Positions 16,545 through 25,980 are shown, counted from the first letter of the stretch. The stretch is 47,192 nucleotides of DNA from CAG-557 sp045540315 (GCA_045540315.1 JAZQHA010000216.1:1-47192), one strand, 5' to 3'. Notes: a model not told the origin generated them from the sequence alone. Numbers and translations are program-made.

Positions 16545-17936
16545 TTATCCAACAATAATCTTACTTGATGGTAACACTTTGGAGGCATTTTTATTTTTAT
16601 TGAGCGAAACCGCAAACATAAATGAAATAGGTCCCACTCGCCCAATGAACATCACGAGCATAATAAGCAGCTTTGATATCACAGACAACGAACTTGTTAT
16701 GCCCGTTGAAAGGCCTGTAGTTGAGAAAGCTGCGACTGTTTCAAAAGTTACATCGAGTACGGTGAGGTTTTGCGGCGCCTCTATGAGGGAAATAACCGCA
16801 GTAACTATTGAAACTAAGAATAATGCGAGCATGGTAAGGGAAAATGCCTTGTATACAGTTGACTTTTCAACTTTGTGCCGGAGTATAACAGTATCCTCAT
16901 AGCCCTTCACAACGCTTCGTAAAGTCGCTAAAATTACAACAAGTGTAGTCGTTTTTATTCCACCGCCGGTAGAGGCCGACGATGCACCTATAAACATCAG
17001 TATAATGGTTAACAGCTTTGTTAAGACGTTTTCTTCGCTAATTGGTACAGAGAAAAATCCTGCAGTTCTAGCCACCGCCGATTGAAAAAAAGATATATTT
17101 AGTTTTTCAAAAAAATTGTATCCTGCAAGTGTATTATCGTACTCAAAAAAGAGAAATAAAAGCGTACCCGTTACAAGCAGGGTAACTGACATAGAAATCA
17201 CAATAAAAGAGTGTAAATTCAATCTTGGGTGACTCTTTATGTTTTCTAACTTTTTCATAACACATGAATAAACGTCACTAACTACCACAAACCCAAGGCC
17301 GCCAAGGATTACCAAAAACGCGATAGCTAAAGAAATTAAAGGGTCAGTAGCATAGTTGCTAAGGCTAGCTCCTGGTTCGACAAAACCTAGTACGTCGAAA
17401 CCTGCGTTGCAGTAGGCAGAAACAGCTGTAAACACGGAAAACCAAAGTCCTTTACGGAGTCCAAATTGAGGAATAAACCGAATCATAAATAACAATGCAC
17501 CAATCAACTCACAGCTAAGTGAATAAATGATAATGGTTTTTATTAGCCTAGGTAAATTTAAGACACTACCGCTTGTATATTCTTTGGCAATTTGCATATC
17601 GCGAAGGCCTAGCTTTTTGCGAAAAAATAAGGTAAATCCCGTTGTAAAAGTAACAATTCCTAAACCACCAAACTGGATGAGAAACAATATGACAACTTGT
17701 CCAAAAATTGACCACCTTGAGTATGTGTCAAATGGCGTAAGTCCAGTAACACAAGTGGCGGAGGTTGCAGTGAAAAATGTATCGACGTAGCTTATTGGTT
17801 GAGAGCCTTTCGAGGCTACCGGTAATCGTAGAAGAGCTGTTCCCAAAACTATTATCGCAAAAAAGCTTGAAACAATAAGTCTCACCGGAGACATCTCGCG
17901 TAACGATTTGGGAGACTTTTTTTCTGCTTGACTCAT
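16545..17936 (-). CDS. Trk/Ktr potassium uptake membrane subunit (KtrB-like)
   Basis: A 463-residue integral membrane protein of the TrkH/KtrB superfamily with repeated pore-loop regions: ATSATCVTGLTPFDT (about 53-67), SAYCNAGFDVLG, ASSASTGGGIKTTT and AAFSTTGLSTG. These carry the pore glycines that select potassium. The length fits KtrB rather than the longer TrkH. A KtrA/TrkA-type cytosolic regulator would be expected but is not in the window. A GGAGG site precedes the ATG, and the queT stop is only 18 nt upstream, so the two are probably co-transcribed. Confidence 0.9.
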   Translation of the reverse strand: MSQAEKKSPKSLREMSPVRLIVSSFFAIIVLGTALLRLPVASKGSQPISYVDTFFTATSATCVTGLTPFDTYSRWSIFGQVVILFLIQFGGLGIVTFTTGFTLFFRKKLGLRDMQIAKEYTSGSVLNLPRLIKTIIIYSLSCELIGALLFMIRFIPQFGLRKGLWFSVFTAVSAYCNAGFDVLGFVEPGASLSNYATDPLISLAIAFLVILGGLGFVVVSDVYSCVMKKLENIKSHPRLNLHSFIVISMSVTLLVTGTLLFLFFEYDNTLAGYNFFEKLNISFFQSAVARTAGFFSVPISEENVLTKLLTIILMFIGASSASTGGGIKTTTLVVILATLRSVVKGYEDTVILRHKVEKSTVYKAFSLTMLALFLVSIVTAVISLIEAPQNLTVLDVTFETVAAFSTTGLSTGITSSLSVISKLLIMLVMFIGRVGPISFMFAVSLNKNKNASKVLPSSKIIVG

Positions 17937-17954
17937 ATTAAATAAGTCCTCCTG

Positions 17955-18476
17955 TTAAATTTCTCGGCTTTTAAATACGTTCAATTTTTTTATAAAGAAA
18001 AACAATGGTATGCCTAACCCGTAACAAACCACAAACTGTCCGACGCCAACACTAATAGCAGAAAAAGCAAATGCATAAAGACTAAAACCTTGAGGTAACA
18101 AAAACGACAGCATTGCACCGATAAATATAGCTCCGATAAGTACTGGTGGTAATGGCGATAGAATAGGAATGCCCTTAAATGTTATTTTTGAGAGCCATCT
18201 TGTAAGGTATGCAGATAAAAAAGTTGAGAGTGTTCCAAAAATGATATCTATTATCCCCAGAGGACTGGCTAAATTCGAGATAAAACAACCCAATGTTAAA
18301 CCGGCTATAGCATATGGTGAGAAAACCGGTAAAATCGTCAGTGCCTCCGAAAGACGAAACTGTACACAAGAGTACGATAGACCAAAGAGTCCCGAAACAG
18401 CTGTTAGGACAACATATAATGCCGCGATAGTTGCGGTTATAACTACTTTATTTGCAAGCTGATTTTTTATTTGCAT
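17955..18476 (-). CDS. queT: QueT-family ECF transporter S component
   Basis: A 173-residue membrane protein with about five helices. The motifs VQFRLSEALTILPVF, GCFISNLASPLG and IDIIFGTLSTFLSAYLTR are typical of QueT, the predicted S component for queuosine precursors. It would use the EcfA1-EcfA2-EcfT module encoded at 7602-10364. I looked for a preQ1 riboswitch in the short 5' region and saw none. A TAGGAG site precedes the ATG. Confidence 0.85.
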   Translation of the reverse strand: MQIKNQLANKVVITATIAALYVVLTAVSGLFGLSYSCVQFRLSEALTILPVFSPYAIAGLTLGCFISNLASPLGIIDIIFGTLSTFLSAYLTRWLSKITFKGIPILSPLPPVLIGAIFIGAMLSFLLPQGFSLYAFAFSAISVGVGQFVVCYGLGIPLFFFIKKLNVFKSREI

Positions 18477-18777
18477 TTAATGCTCCTAAACTTTTAATAG
18501 ATGAAATTAGAATACTAATTTTATCAGAAAAAATCAAACAATTGTAAATACGGGAGACACTGAGTACCTCGTTTTATTAAATAATGGCATTTATGAATCT
18601 CTCTAGGGATAAATGTTACACTGTTAGAGATGTTGTAAATTGTCTCATTGCACCCTGTAAGACAATAGGAGTGCTAAGTTCAAAAAATATTCTATCTCTT
18701 ATTTTTTTGTCCAAAAAAGTATCACAAAAAATCTTTTCTACTTCTAAATTCACATTAAGCCATCATATTAATGCAAT
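18477..18777. other. intergenic region between queT and nifJ
   Basis: About 300 nt of AT-rich DNA between the 3' end of nifJ and the 5' end of queT (both minus). It must hold the queT promoter; a TAAAAT-like -10 lies on the minus strand near 18520, without a convincing -35. A plus-strand open frame (18584-18781) has no ribosome binding site and no recognisable domain, and I do not call it. No clear nifJ terminator is visible. Confidence 0.4.
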
Positions 18778-21700
18778 TTAGCTTTCATTCTTTTGAGAGA
18801 GTCGCAATAGGGCATCGTACTTATTGCGAGCTTGTATTTCAGCATCCTCAAATAGTTTTTCTGCACGTTCCGGTGCAACCTTCAGTAGAGCGCTGTATCG
18901 GGTTTCGTTCAGAAGAAAGTCACGATAATTTAATGAAGGCGTTTTGCTGTCCAGCGTGAATGGATTTTTCTCGAGCGCTTTGAGCCTCGGGTCAAACCTA
19001 AACAAGTGCCAGTATCCAGATTGGACGGCCTTTTTTTCTTCAAGTTGAGCGTTAGACATTCCGGACTTTATACCATGATTTATGCACGGAGCATAAGCGA
19101 TAATTATTGATGGACCACAGAAACTTTCTGCCTCAACAAAGGCTTTGACACATTGGTTGTAATCGGCCCCCATGGCCACCTGGGCAACATATACATCACC
19201 GTAGCTCATAGCAATGGCGGCGAGGTCTTTCTTTTTGGAGGCCTTTCCAGAGGCAGCAAACTGCGCGACAGAACCAGTTGGCGTTGCCTTTGAGGCCTGC
19301 CCGCCGGTGTTGGAGTAAACCTCTGTGTCGAAGACCAAGATGTTTACATTTTCGCCAGCGGCAAGGACATGATCAAGGCCTCCAAAACCAATATCATAGG
19401 CCCAGCCGTCGCCACCAAAAATCCACATCGATTTTTTGCTGAGGAAGTCCTTATTTTTCAGTATAGTTTTTGCAAGCTCGTTGAATTCTTCTTCACTCGA
19501 GCTTTTTTCAAGCTCTACAATTAAATTACGAGTTGCAGCTTGGTTGGCGCGGCTCTCGTCAAAGGTATTTATATATTCTTCGCAGGCGGCAGCTAAAGGT
19601 TCGCCATCGGCTAAGGATTTCACCTGTGCCACAAGGTCTTTCAGTCGAGCTCGCATCGTATCTTGAGCCACTGCCATACCGTAGCCAAACTCAGCGTTAT
19701 CCTCGAACAAGGAGTTGTGCCATGCAGGTCCCTTACCATCGATATTAACTGTGTAAGGCGTTGAGGGAGCTGAGCCACCCCAAATTGATGAACAACCTGT
19801 CGCGTTTGCGATGAACATTCTTTCGCCAAAAAGTTGAGTAGCTAGTTTTGCATAAGGTGTCTCTCCGCAACCAGCGCATGCCCCAGAGAACTCAAGTAGT
19901 GGCTGCTTGAATTGACTGCCCTTTACGGTAGTTTCTTTAAATTTCTCTGCCACCTTAAGATTTTGAGGTAACTGCTTAGTAAATTCGAAAACTTTTTGCT
20001 CATCCTTTTGAGACTCAAGTGACTGCATCTCGAGCGCCTTTTGGCCTTTTTTGCCAGGACATACCGCCACACACGCTCCGCAGCCGGTGCAATCCATCGG
20101 CGAAACAGTCATGGCAAATTTCACGTCAGGTACACCCATCATGTCAGCCGTTTTGAGGTTACTTGGTGCACTTTTTAGGTCCTCGGTAGTCAAGGCAACG
20201 GGTCTAATAACCGCGTGAGGACATACCAACGAGCAAAAATTACATTGAATGCAATTTTCGGGATTCCAACAAGGTACATCGGTTGCAACGCCACGTTTCT
20301 CATAGGCCGCGGAGCCTTGTGGCAGGGTACCGTCAACGTACTTCGTAAAGGCTGAAACCGGAAGTTCATTGCCTTTGTATTCATTAATCGGCTCTAAAAT
20401 TTCCTTAACGTAACCATTGAGCGCATTTTTTTCATCATCTATATTAAATTCATTTGCAATATCAACGGCGCTTTCCCAGCCTTTTTGAGGCGCAACCTTT
20501 TGAACGTCGCTCATGCCACGCTCAATTGCAACATGATTCATCTCGACAATTTTTTCGCCCTTTTTACTATACGATTTCGTCGCGGCTTCTTTCATGTACT
20601 TGGTAGCAAGTTCTGCGGGGAGAATATCCGAAATTTTGAAAAACGCTGCCTGCAAAATAGTGTTAATTCGTCCGCCGAGACCTATTTCCTTCGCGATTTT
20701 TGTGGCGTCTATTATGTATAGGTTAATACTGTTGTCGGCAATATGTTTCTTTACTTGTGCTGGCAGCTTTTCACCTAACTCGCTTACGATCCATGGGCAA
20801 TTCAAGAGGAAGGTGCCACCTGGCTTCAACTCTTGCACCATATCGTATTTATTGAGGTAGGCCGGGTTGTGGCAGGCAACAAAGTCGGCCTTGCTAACGT
20901 AGTAGGTCGATTTAATTGGTTCTTTGCCAAAGCGCAAGTGCGAAACCGTTAAACCTCCAGATTTCTTCGAGTCATAAGCGAAATAGCCTTGTACAAAGAG
21001 ATTTGTGTTATCGCCGATAATCTTAATCGAGTTTTTATTTGCACCAACGGTTCCATCTGAGCCAAGACCCCAAAACTTGCACGACATCGTACCTGGCTTA
21101 GAGGTATCTGAAGATTCTTGCACTTCCAATGACAAGTTCGTGACGTCGTCGACAATGCCGATTGTAAAGCGCTTTTTAGGCGAACTAGCGGTCATATTGC
21201 GGAATACTGCAAAAATATCGCTAGGTGTAGTATCCTTGGAGCCTAGACCATATCTTCCACTATAAATTGGCACGTTTTTGAAGTCCGACTCTGCAAGCGC
21301 TGCGAGAACATCCAAGTAGAGCGGCTCGCCGATAGACCCTGGTTCTTTAGTTCTATCCAAAACTGATATTGTCTTAACAGTTTTAGGCAGCTCGCTTAAC
21401 AAGTACTCTGCGACAAATGGCCGATATAGTCGCACTTTCAGCAGACCAACTTTTTGACCAGACGCGTTGAGATAGTCAACAACTTCTTCGATGGTATCGC
21501 AAACAGACCCCATAGCCACGATGATTTTTTCCGCGTCCGGTGCACCGTAGTAATTAAAAGGCTTATAACTTGAGCTCGTTTTCTCGTTGACTTTATTCAT
21601 ATAATCTGCAACGATTTGGGGCAATCTATTATAGTATACGTTGCTGGCCTCGCGTGCTTGGAAGAAAATGTCATCATTTTGCGCAGAACCTCGTAAAACT

Positions 21701-22338
21701 GGATGCTCTGGACTTAGTGCTCGATTTTTAAACTCTTCAACGGCGTTCCAATCGAGCATTTCGCGCAAGGTTTCGTAATCCCAAATGGCCACTTTTTGAA
21801 TTTCATGCGAGGTTCTAAAGCCGTCAAAGAAGTGTAAAAACGGTACGCGTCCTTTTATCGCGGCTAAGTGAGCGACTGCGCCCAAATCCATGACTTCTTG
21901 AGGATTGTTTGCGCACAACATAGCATAGCCTGTTTGACGACACGCGTAAATGTCCGAGTGGTCTCCAAAAATAGAAAGTGCGTGCGTTGCAAGAGCTCTC
22001 GCGGAGACGTGAATTACGCTAGGCAGGAGCTCACCGGCCATTTTGTACATGTTCGGAATCATCAACAAAAGTCCTTGAGACGCGGTATAGGTCGTGGTTA
22101 GCGCGCCAGCCGACAAAGCTCCGTGCACAGCCCCGGCGACGCCGGCCTCCGACTGCATTTGTGTAACTTTGACGGGCTGACCAAATAAATTTTTTCGGCC
22201 CGCTGCGGCGTATTTATCGGTTTCGTCGGCCATCACGGATGAAGGTGTGATGGGATAAATGGCGGCCACCTCGGTAAACGCATACGAAACATGTGCGGCG
22301 GCCGTATTTCCGTCCATAGTTTTCATTTCTCTCGACAT
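18778..22338 (-). CDS. nifJ: pyruvate:ferredoxin (flavodoxin) oxidoreductase
   Basis: An 1186-residue single-chain enzyme of the usual length. The N-terminal pyrimidine-type domain begins KTMDGNTAAAHVSYAFTEVA with IYPITPSS. The central region has two 4Fe-4S motifs, CIQCNFCSLVCP and CTGCGACVAVCPG. The C-terminal thiamine diphosphate domain has GACAGCGETPYAKL, GDGWAYDIGFGGLDH and VYSNTGGQASKATPTG. It oxidises pyruvate to acetyl-CoA and CO2 and reduces ferredoxin in the cytosol of anaerobes. A GAGGAGGAG site precedes the ATG. Its promoter faces that of the CNNM gene. Confidence 0.97.
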   Translation of the reverse strand: MSREMKTMDGNTAAAHVSYAFTEVAAIYPITPSSVMADETDKYAAAGRKNLFGQPVKVTQMQSEAGVAGAVHGALSAGALTTTYTASQGLLLMIPNMYKMAGELLPSVIHVSARALATHALSIFGDHSDIYACRQTGYAMLCANNPQEVMDLGAVAHLAAIKGRVPFLHFFDGFRTSHEIQKVAIWDYETLREMLDWNAVEEFKNRALSPEHPVLRGSAQNDDIFFQAREASNVYYNRLPQIVADYMNKVNEKTSSSYKPFNYYGAPDAEKIIVAMGSVCDTIEEVVDYLNASGQKVGLLKVRLYRPFVAEYLLSELPKTVKTISVLDRTKEPGSIGEPLYLDVLAALAESDFKNVPIYSGRYGLGSKDTTPSDIFAVFRNMTASSPKKRFTIGIVDDVTNLSLEVQESSDTSKPGTMSCKFWGLGSDGTVGANKNSIKIIGDNTNLFVQGYFAYDSKKSGGLTVSHLRFGKEPIKSTYYVSKADFVACHNPAYLNKYDMVQELKPGGTFLLNCPWIVSELGEKLPAQVKKHIADNSINLYIIDATKIAKEIGLGGRINTILQAAFFKISDILPAELATKYMKEAATKSYSKKGEKIVEMNHVAIERGMSDVQKVAPQKGWESAVDIANEFNIDDEKNALNGYVKEILEPINEYKGNELPVSAFTKYVDGTLPQGSAAYEKRGVATDVPCWNPENCIQCNFCSLVCPHAVIRPVALTTEDLKSAPSNLKTADMMGVPDVKFAMTVSPMDCTGCGACVAVCPGKKGQKALEMQSLESQKDEQKVFEFTKQLPQNLKVAEKFKETTVKGSQFKQPLLEFSGACAGCGETPYAKLATQLFGERMFIANATGCSSIWGGSAPSTPYTVNIDGKGPAWHNSLFEDNAEFGYGMAVAQDTMRARLKDLVAQVKSLADGEPLAAACEEYINTFDESRANQAATRNLIVELEKSSSEEEFNELAKTILKNKDFLSKKSMWIFGGDGWAYDIGFGGLDHVLAAGENVNILVFDTEVYSNTGGQASKATPTGSVAQFAASGKASKKKDLAAIAMSYGDVYVAQVAMGADYNQCVKAFVEAESFCGPSIIIAYAPCINHGIKSGMSNAQLEEKKAVQSGYWHLFRFDPRLKALEKNPFTLDSKTPSLNYRDFLLNETRYSALLKVAPERAEKLFEDAEIQARNKYDALLRLSQKNES

Positions 22339-22398
22339 AAATTTCTCCTCCTCAAAGAAATCGCTTGTGCAACTTTACAATTCATCTGAAATATTCTA

Positions 22399-22432
22399 TT
22401 GACATTTTATCACTTTTAATGTAATATGTAAA
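22399..22432. promoter_or_regulatory. interlocked divergent promoters for nifJ and the CNNM gene
   Basis: On the plus strand TTGACA (22399-22404) and TAATAT (22422-22427) are 17 nt apart. On the minus strand TTTACA (complement of 22427-22432) and TAAAAT (complement of 22404-22409) are also 17 nt apart. The -35 of each overlaps the -10 of the other by one base, so the two promoters occupy the same DNA and RNA polymerase could not bind both at once. Confidence 0.65.
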
Positions 22433-22486
22433 GTGAATTTAATAGGTAATTTTTACATAGCAAGTCCGACTAAAGTGGGTGAAAAT

Positions 22487-23809
22487 ATGAATCAAGTGGT
22501 AAATAGCAGCGTTTTTCAGGTGCTTTTGTTATTGATTTTAATTTTGGTTAATGCTTTTTTTGCAATGTCAGAAATTGCCATCATTACGCTAAATGACAAT
22601 AAACTTAAAAATATGGCCAAGAATGGTCACAAAGGTGCTAACAAAATTTTGAAGCTCACCAAAAACTCAAGTAGTTTTTTGGCAACCATTCAAGTTGGCG
22701 TTACATTGTCCGGCTTTTTGACGTCCGCTTCTGCCTCGACTATTTTTGCAAGTAAAGTTGCCGAGTTTTTTTCCTTCTTGCCGCTCTCTACGAGCATTTT
22801 GGAGGGCTTCTCGACAGTTTTAATTACTTTAATTTTGTCATATTTTTCGTTGGTGTTGGGTGAGTTGGTCCCTAAAAAAATCGCTATGCAAAATTCTGAA
22901 AAAATTTCATTTAAAGTTATCGGCGTCATCGGCACTATCGAAAGAATTTTTAATCCATTTATAAAGTTTTTGTCGGCCTCTACGAATTTTATCGTCAAGC
23001 TTTTTGGTGTAAGCCCGGAGATAAATGCTGACACGGTGACCGAAGAGGAAATTTTAATGTTGCTCGATGCAGGCCGTGAAAAAGGTGTAATCGAGGCTGG
23101 AGTCAAGAATATTATAGAGAATGTTTTTGATTTTGATGACAAATCTGCCAGCGAAATCATGACACATCGCACAGAAATCGTTGCTATTGAAGATACAAAA
23201 TTTATTTTTGATGTCGTCAACTTAGCCATTTCTTCGGGATATTCACGCATTCCGGTTTACCACGAGGACGTTGATAATATTATTGGAATCGTATATATTA
23301 AAGATTTGCTGCCGTATTTTGTTGATTTCGCTAAATTGCAGAATGTACCGATTTTACAAATTATGCGCGATGCTATTTATATTCCGGAGACTAAACGTTG
23401 CAGTGAGTTATTCCGCGAGCTCATTGACTTGAAGACACAAATTGCTATAATTGTTGATGAGTACGGTGGTACCGAGGGGCTTATTACCATCGAGGATTTG
23501 ATTGAATCTATTTTGGGGAACATTCAAGATGAATATGACAACGAAAAAGACGAAATAACTAAAATTAATGAGAATAAATTTACCGTCGACGGCACTACTT
23601 CAATAGATGAGATATCAGGTTTGTTAGGTTTTGCCCTACCAGATGGCGATTATGATACTATTTCGGGTCTAATTTTGGAGCACTTGGGCAGAATTCCCTC
23701 GAATGATGAGCACTCATCCATCGTGATTAATGGTACAACTTTTACGGTGGATGAAATTGTTGATAGGAAAATTTCGAAAGTTTCTATTATGCGTGGCGTT
23801 GCAGAGTAA
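22487..23809 (+). CDS. CNNM/CorC (HlyC) family membrane protein with CBS domains
   Basis: A 440-residue protein. The N-terminal DUF21 membrane domain has NAFFAMSEIAIITLN and GVTLSGFLTSASAS with about four membrane segments (to about residue 145). A CBS pair (about 200-320) follows, containing IMTHRTEIVAI and IIVDEYGGTEGLITIED, then a C-terminal CorC/HlyC domain (DGTTSIDEISGLLG). Members are linked to Mg2+ efflux or tolerance. I start at ATG 22487 because the promoter -10 is at 22422-22427 and the earlier in-frame ATG at 22433 would leave almost no leader. Confidence 0.9.
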   Translation: MNQVVNSSVFQVLLLLILILVNAFFAMSEIAIITLNDNKLKNMAKNGHKGANKILKLTKNSSSFLATIQVGVTLSGFLTSASASTIFASKVAEFFSFLPLSTSILEGFSTVLITLILSYFSLVLGELVPKKIAMQNSEKISFKVIGVIGTIERIFNPFIKFLSASTNFIVKLFGVSPEINADTVTEEEILMLLDAGREKGVIEAGVKNIIENVFDFDDKSASEIMTHRTEIVAIEDTKFIFDVVNLAISSGYSRIPVYHEDVDNIIGIVYIKDLLPYFVDFAKLQNVPILQIMRDAIYIPETKRCSELFRELIDLKTQIAIIVDEYGGTEGLITIEDLIESILGNIQDEYDNEKDEITKINENKFTVDGTTSIDEISGLLGFALPDGDYDTISGLILEHLGRIPSNDEHSSIVINGTTFTVDEIVDRKISKVSIMRGVAE

Positions 23810-23835
23810 TTTTTGTGTGTTTAGAAACAAAACTC

Positions 23836-23864
23836 TTGCAATAGCTTCATTGTTTTGATATAAT
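23836..23864 (+). promoter_or_regulatory. asnB promoter
   Basis: TTGCAA (23836-23841) and TATAAT (23859-23864) are 17 nt apart. The position rules out an asnB start at 23864 and supports the ATG at 23897. No T-box-like leader fits in the short 5' region. Confidence 0.7.
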
Positions 23865-23896
23865 TGGATAAAATGTTTAAAGGAAGAGATGTTGTT

Positions 23897-25723
23897 ATGT
23901 GTGGTATTTGCGGCTTTACTGGCGAGGTTTTGGATAGAGAAAAGGTTCTAAAAGGTATGACAGATGTGATTGTTCATCGTGGGCCTAATAGTGAGGGCTT
24001 TTTTTCTGTTCCGGAAATTTCTATGGGGTTTCGTCGCCTGAGTATAATCGACTTGGACGACGGAAATCAACCCCTTTACAACGAGGATAAAACGCTTGTT
24101 TTAACCTTTAACGGCGAGATATACAACTATAAAAAGCTGAGAGAGGAACTCGTTGCATCGGGACACACATTTGCCACCGACACGGATTCTGAGGTTTTAA
24201 TTCACGGCTTTGAGGAGTGGCGTGAAAACTTGCTCGATAAGGTCCGCGGCATGTTTGCTTTTGCGATTTACAATACCAAGGACAACTCATTGTTTTTGGC
24301 GAGAGACTTTTTTGGCATTAAGCCTCTGCACTATACTTTGGTGGACAACCAGTTAATTTACGGCTCTGAGATAAAGAGCATTTTGCAATTTCCTAAAGTT
24401 GAGAAAATATTTAATGCGCGAGCCCTGGACAAATACTTATCTTTTCAGTATTCTGTTCCGCCAGAGACTTTTTTCGAGAATATTTATTGTCTTTTGCCGG
24501 GACACTATATGTGGTTTAAAGACGGTAAAATTGAGATAACTCGCTATTTTGAGGCAACTTTTGAGCCAGATGAAAATTTAACCCTCGATGAGGCCGCTGA
24601 AAAGATTGAGGCTGTATTTGAAGAGTCCGTCGAAAAGCACAAGGAAAGCGACGTTGAAGTTGGTTGCTTTTTGTCGAGCGGAGTAGATTCGAGCTATGTG
24701 TCGACATATTTTGCCGGCCAAAAAGCGTTTACGGTTGGCTTCGGTACAGATGAAAAATATAACGAAATAGGCTTTGCAAAAAAGCTTGCCAAAGAAGTAG
24801 GCCTTGACCATCACAGTAAGGTAATTTCACCTGAGGAGTTCTGGGAAAACATTGCGCATGTTCAATACATCATGGACCAACCTTTGGCGGACCCATCTTG
24901 TATCGCGTTATATTTTGTGTCAAAACTTGCCAGCGAGTATGTAAGCGTTGTCTTATCCGGAGAGGGTGCGGACGAGCTCTTTGGCGGTTATAACATTTAT
25001 CACGAGCCATTGTCTTTGAAGAAATATCAAAAAATTCCTCGGCCTTTACGCCGCGCTTTAGCTGCTATCGTTGAGGCAATCCCAGCCAATTTTACGGGTA
25101 AGAACTTTATTATTCGTGGCTCAAAAGATTTGACTGAGCGCTTTATTGGCAATGCATTTATGTTCTCGGAGAAAGATAAAAAAAGACTTCTAAAAGATAG
25201 CAATTTTGCCACGGCCCCCCAAAAAACTTGTGCGGAATTTTATAAAAAAAGTCAGCATTATGACGATATTACGAGGATGCAGCACTTGGATATTAATTTG
25301 TGGATGGTTGGGGATATTTTGCTCAAGGCTGATCGAATGAGTATGGCAAATTCTTTGGAGTTGCGCGTGCCGTTTTTGGACAAAGAGGTCTTTAAGGTTG
25401 CTCGAGTACTTCCAAGTAAGCTAAAAGTTAACGACGAAAACACAAAGTTTGCGCTACGAAAAGCAGCACTCAGACATTTGCCGAAGTTTACTGCAGAAAA
25501 GAAAAAGCTAGGGTTCCCTGTTCCAACTAGGGTCTGGTTGCGACAAGAAAAGTATTATAACATCGTCAAGGAGATGTTTTGCTCTGAGATTGCTAAGAAG
25601 TTCTTTCACACGGATATTTTAGTGGGGTACCTTGACGACCATTTTCATAACAAAACAGACAACAGTCGAAAAATTTGGACAATTTATGTTTTCTTGGTTT
25701 GGTATAAGGAATATTTCAATTAG
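23897..25723 (+). CDS. asnB: asparagine synthase (glutamine-hydrolysing)
   Basis: A 608-residue enzyme. Starting at 23897 gives MCGICGFTG with the catalytic N-terminal Cys2 of the class II glutaminase; an earlier in-frame start would bury this cysteine. The glutaminase domain spans about 2-200 (HRGPNSEGF, FNGEIYN). The synthetase domain has the ATP pyrophosphatase loop SSGVDSSYVS (about 258) and GEGADELFGGY. It makes asparagine from aspartate, glutamine and ATP. Family 1 repeat copy 4 begins about 10 nt after the stop. Confidence 0.95.
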   Translation: MCGICGFTGEVLDREKVLKGMTDVIVHRGPNSEGFFSVPEISMGFRRLSIIDLDDGNQPLYNEDKTLVLTFNGEIYNYKKLREELVASGHTFATDTDSEVLIHGFEEWRENLLDKVRGMFAFAIYNTKDNSLFLARDFFGIKPLHYTLVDNQLIYGSEIKSILQFPKVEKIFNARALDKYLSFQYSVPPETFFENIYCLLPGHYMWFKDGKIEITRYFEATFEPDENLTLDEAAEKIEAVFEESVEKHKESDVEVGCFLSSGVDSSYVSTYFAGQKAFTVGFGTDEKYNEIGFAKKLAKEVGLDHHSKVISPEEFWENIAHVQYIMDQPLADPSCIALYFVSKLASEYVSVVLSGEGADELFGGYNIYHEPLSLKKYQKIPRPLRRALAAIVEAIPANFTGKNFIIRGSKDLTERFIGNAFMFSEKDKKRLLKDSNFATAPQKTCAEFYKKSQHYDDITRMQHLDINLWMVGDILLKADRMSMANSLELRVPFLDKEVFKVARVLPSKLKVNDENTKFALRKAALRHLPKFTAEKKKLGFPVPTRVWLRQEKYYNIVKEMFCSEIAKKFFHTDILVGYLDDHFHNKTDNSRKIWTIYVFLVWYKEYFN

Positions 25724-25732
25724 TAACTGCGA

Positions 25733-25921
25733 AAATATGCCCCTTTTGATGAGTTTCTTCTTGTACTTCCGCTGCGGCCGCGAGGCCAAAGAAAATAAAT
25801 AAACATTTATTTTCTTTGTGGGATTAAGCTCAACAAAGTTGAGCTTAATCCTGGCCGAAGGCCCCCCTAAGAGGGGGGCCTTCGGCGCCTCGCGGCGCGC
25901 GCAGGCGGAGCACATTATTCC
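25733..25921 (-). repeat. family 1 nested-palindrome element, copy 4 (inverted)
   Basis: This is the only copy in reverse orientation, between asnB and rnpB. On the minus strand the order is GC-rich H1 (GAAGGCCCCCC/GGGGGGCCTTC, longer than in other copies), H2 and H3 (AAAGAAAATAAAT/ATTTATTTTCTTT). H2 is a perfect 14-bp stem GGATTAAGCTCAAC/GTTGAGCTTAATCC. Relative to the rest of the element its loop reads TTT, whereas copies 1-3 read AAA, as if the hairpin had flipped. It may serve as the asnB terminator. The end repeats are degraded. Confidence 0.85.
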
Positions 25922-25942
25922 GTAATGAAAGCAAGCTTTCAT

Positions 25943-25971
25943 TTGACAACATAAAGACGATATTTTAAAAT
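25943..25971 (+). promoter_or_regulatory. rnpB promoter
   Basis: TTGACA (25943-25948) and TAAAAT (25966-25971) with a 17-nt spacer lie immediately upstream of the RNase P RNA. Transcription would start near 25979-25981. Confidence 0.8.
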
Positions 25972-25980
25972 AAAAACTTA

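Noticed and set aside
18477..18560. preQ1 riboswitch upstream of queT
   Set aside because: The short leader lacks the pseudoknot pattern of preQ1 classes; the region is simple AT-rich DNA.
18584..18781. 65-codon plus-strand open frame between queT and nifJ
   Set aside because: No ribosome binding site, no recognisable domain, and it runs into the nifJ 3' end.
23865..23896. T-box leader for asnB
   Set aside because: The promoter -10 ends at 23864 and the start codon is at 23897, so there is no room for a T-box.
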